Source: a virus. Taken from it: a stretch of 31,451 bases of DNA. Of this stretch, positions 31,313 to 31,451 are shown piece after piece. The notes under the pieces are model-generated. The model was given only the letters and a program-made list of their open reading frames with translations. It was not told the DNA's origin and did not search any database. Where the stretch lies: IMG/VR virus record IMGVR_UViG_3300037247_000040, positions 1 through 31,451 of that record; one strand, 5' to 3'. The number at the start of each line of letters is the position of its first letter. Position 1 is the first letter of the stretch. A program made the position numbers and the translations under genes.

Positions 31313-31451
31313 GTGTAGGCGTCGTGGGGGGAGTACAGAGTAGAGGTCGGGAATAGATGACGATAGAAGCGTGTTTATCCAGGTCAGAGTAGATATATGG
31401 GGGTTTTCTAGAAACCTGTGTGCAGACTCCCACTATTAAGGGGAACGGTAC
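31313..31451. other. Non-coding end of window, near-palindrome at 31402
   Basis: No supported gene lies here. GGTTTTCTAGAAACC at 31402-31416 is a near-palindrome with arms GGTTT/AAACC that could be an operator. I found no convincing promoter for the leftward genes in 31105-31451; the A+T-rich ATATAT at 31393-31398 lacks a matching -35 element. Confidence 0.4.

Noticed and set aside
31242-31433. Minus-strand 63-codon open frame (GTG start) over the iterons
   Set aside because: Its Thr/Pro-rich part is produced by the repeats themselves, there is no ribosome site, and the stem-loop lies inside it.

Overview
The window is part of the genome of a tailed double-stranded DNA phage (or a viral contig) of fairly high G+C content. 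Hallmark virion genes (large terminase, portal, scaffold, HK97-type capsid, S74 tail fibre) sit beside phage replication genes. I saw no integrase, lysogeny repressor, rRNA, confident tRNA, insertion sequence or CRISPR array. The host cannot be named from this sequence. The lack of tape-measure, tail-tube and baseplate genes, together with several large proteins that look internal to the virion and a beta-propeller tail protein, suggests a short-tailed (podovirus-like) particle. That is an inference.

Layout. Positions 1-4118 are a rightward replication/recombination block: the 3' part of a family A DNA polymerase, a 40-aa Cys microprotein, a Cas4/RecB-type nuclease with an Fe-S signature, a small membrane-anchored protein, a Sak4-like RecA-fold ATPase and an SSB-like (DUF669-type) protein. 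Positions 4119-4318 lie between converging units and hold hairpin terminators for each side. From 31104 down to 4319 everything is leftward, in one tightly packed, translationally coupled series. The order is RepA-like helicase, three tiny genes, a coiled-coil protein, a DUF4406 protein, dNMP kinase, zinc-finger microprotein, large terminase, portal, a 126-aa protein, a giant 2411-aa protein, two more probable internal virion proteins, scaffold, major capsid, head-tail/tail genes, S74 fibre, a small protein, two small membrane proteins (holin candidates), an amidase endolysin and a last virion-type protein.

Right edge. The 347 bases upstream of the helicase gene hold seven copies of YTCCGTAG in both orientations, two of them flanking a G+C-rich hairpin. 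Iterons plus a hairpin beside a RepA-like helicase gene make a candidate replication origin or an operator array.

Most notable. The 2411-aa protein combines a ParB/sulfiredoxin-like segment near residue 680 with a complete-looking staphylococcal-nuclease domain at its extreme C-terminus. It is encoded between portal and scaffold, the slot that often holds MuF/SPP1 gp7-type minor head or ejection proteins. It looks like a 'polyvalent' effector carried in the particle. The start-stop overlapping microproteins (30, 40, 48 and 53 aa) are the other under-described feature.
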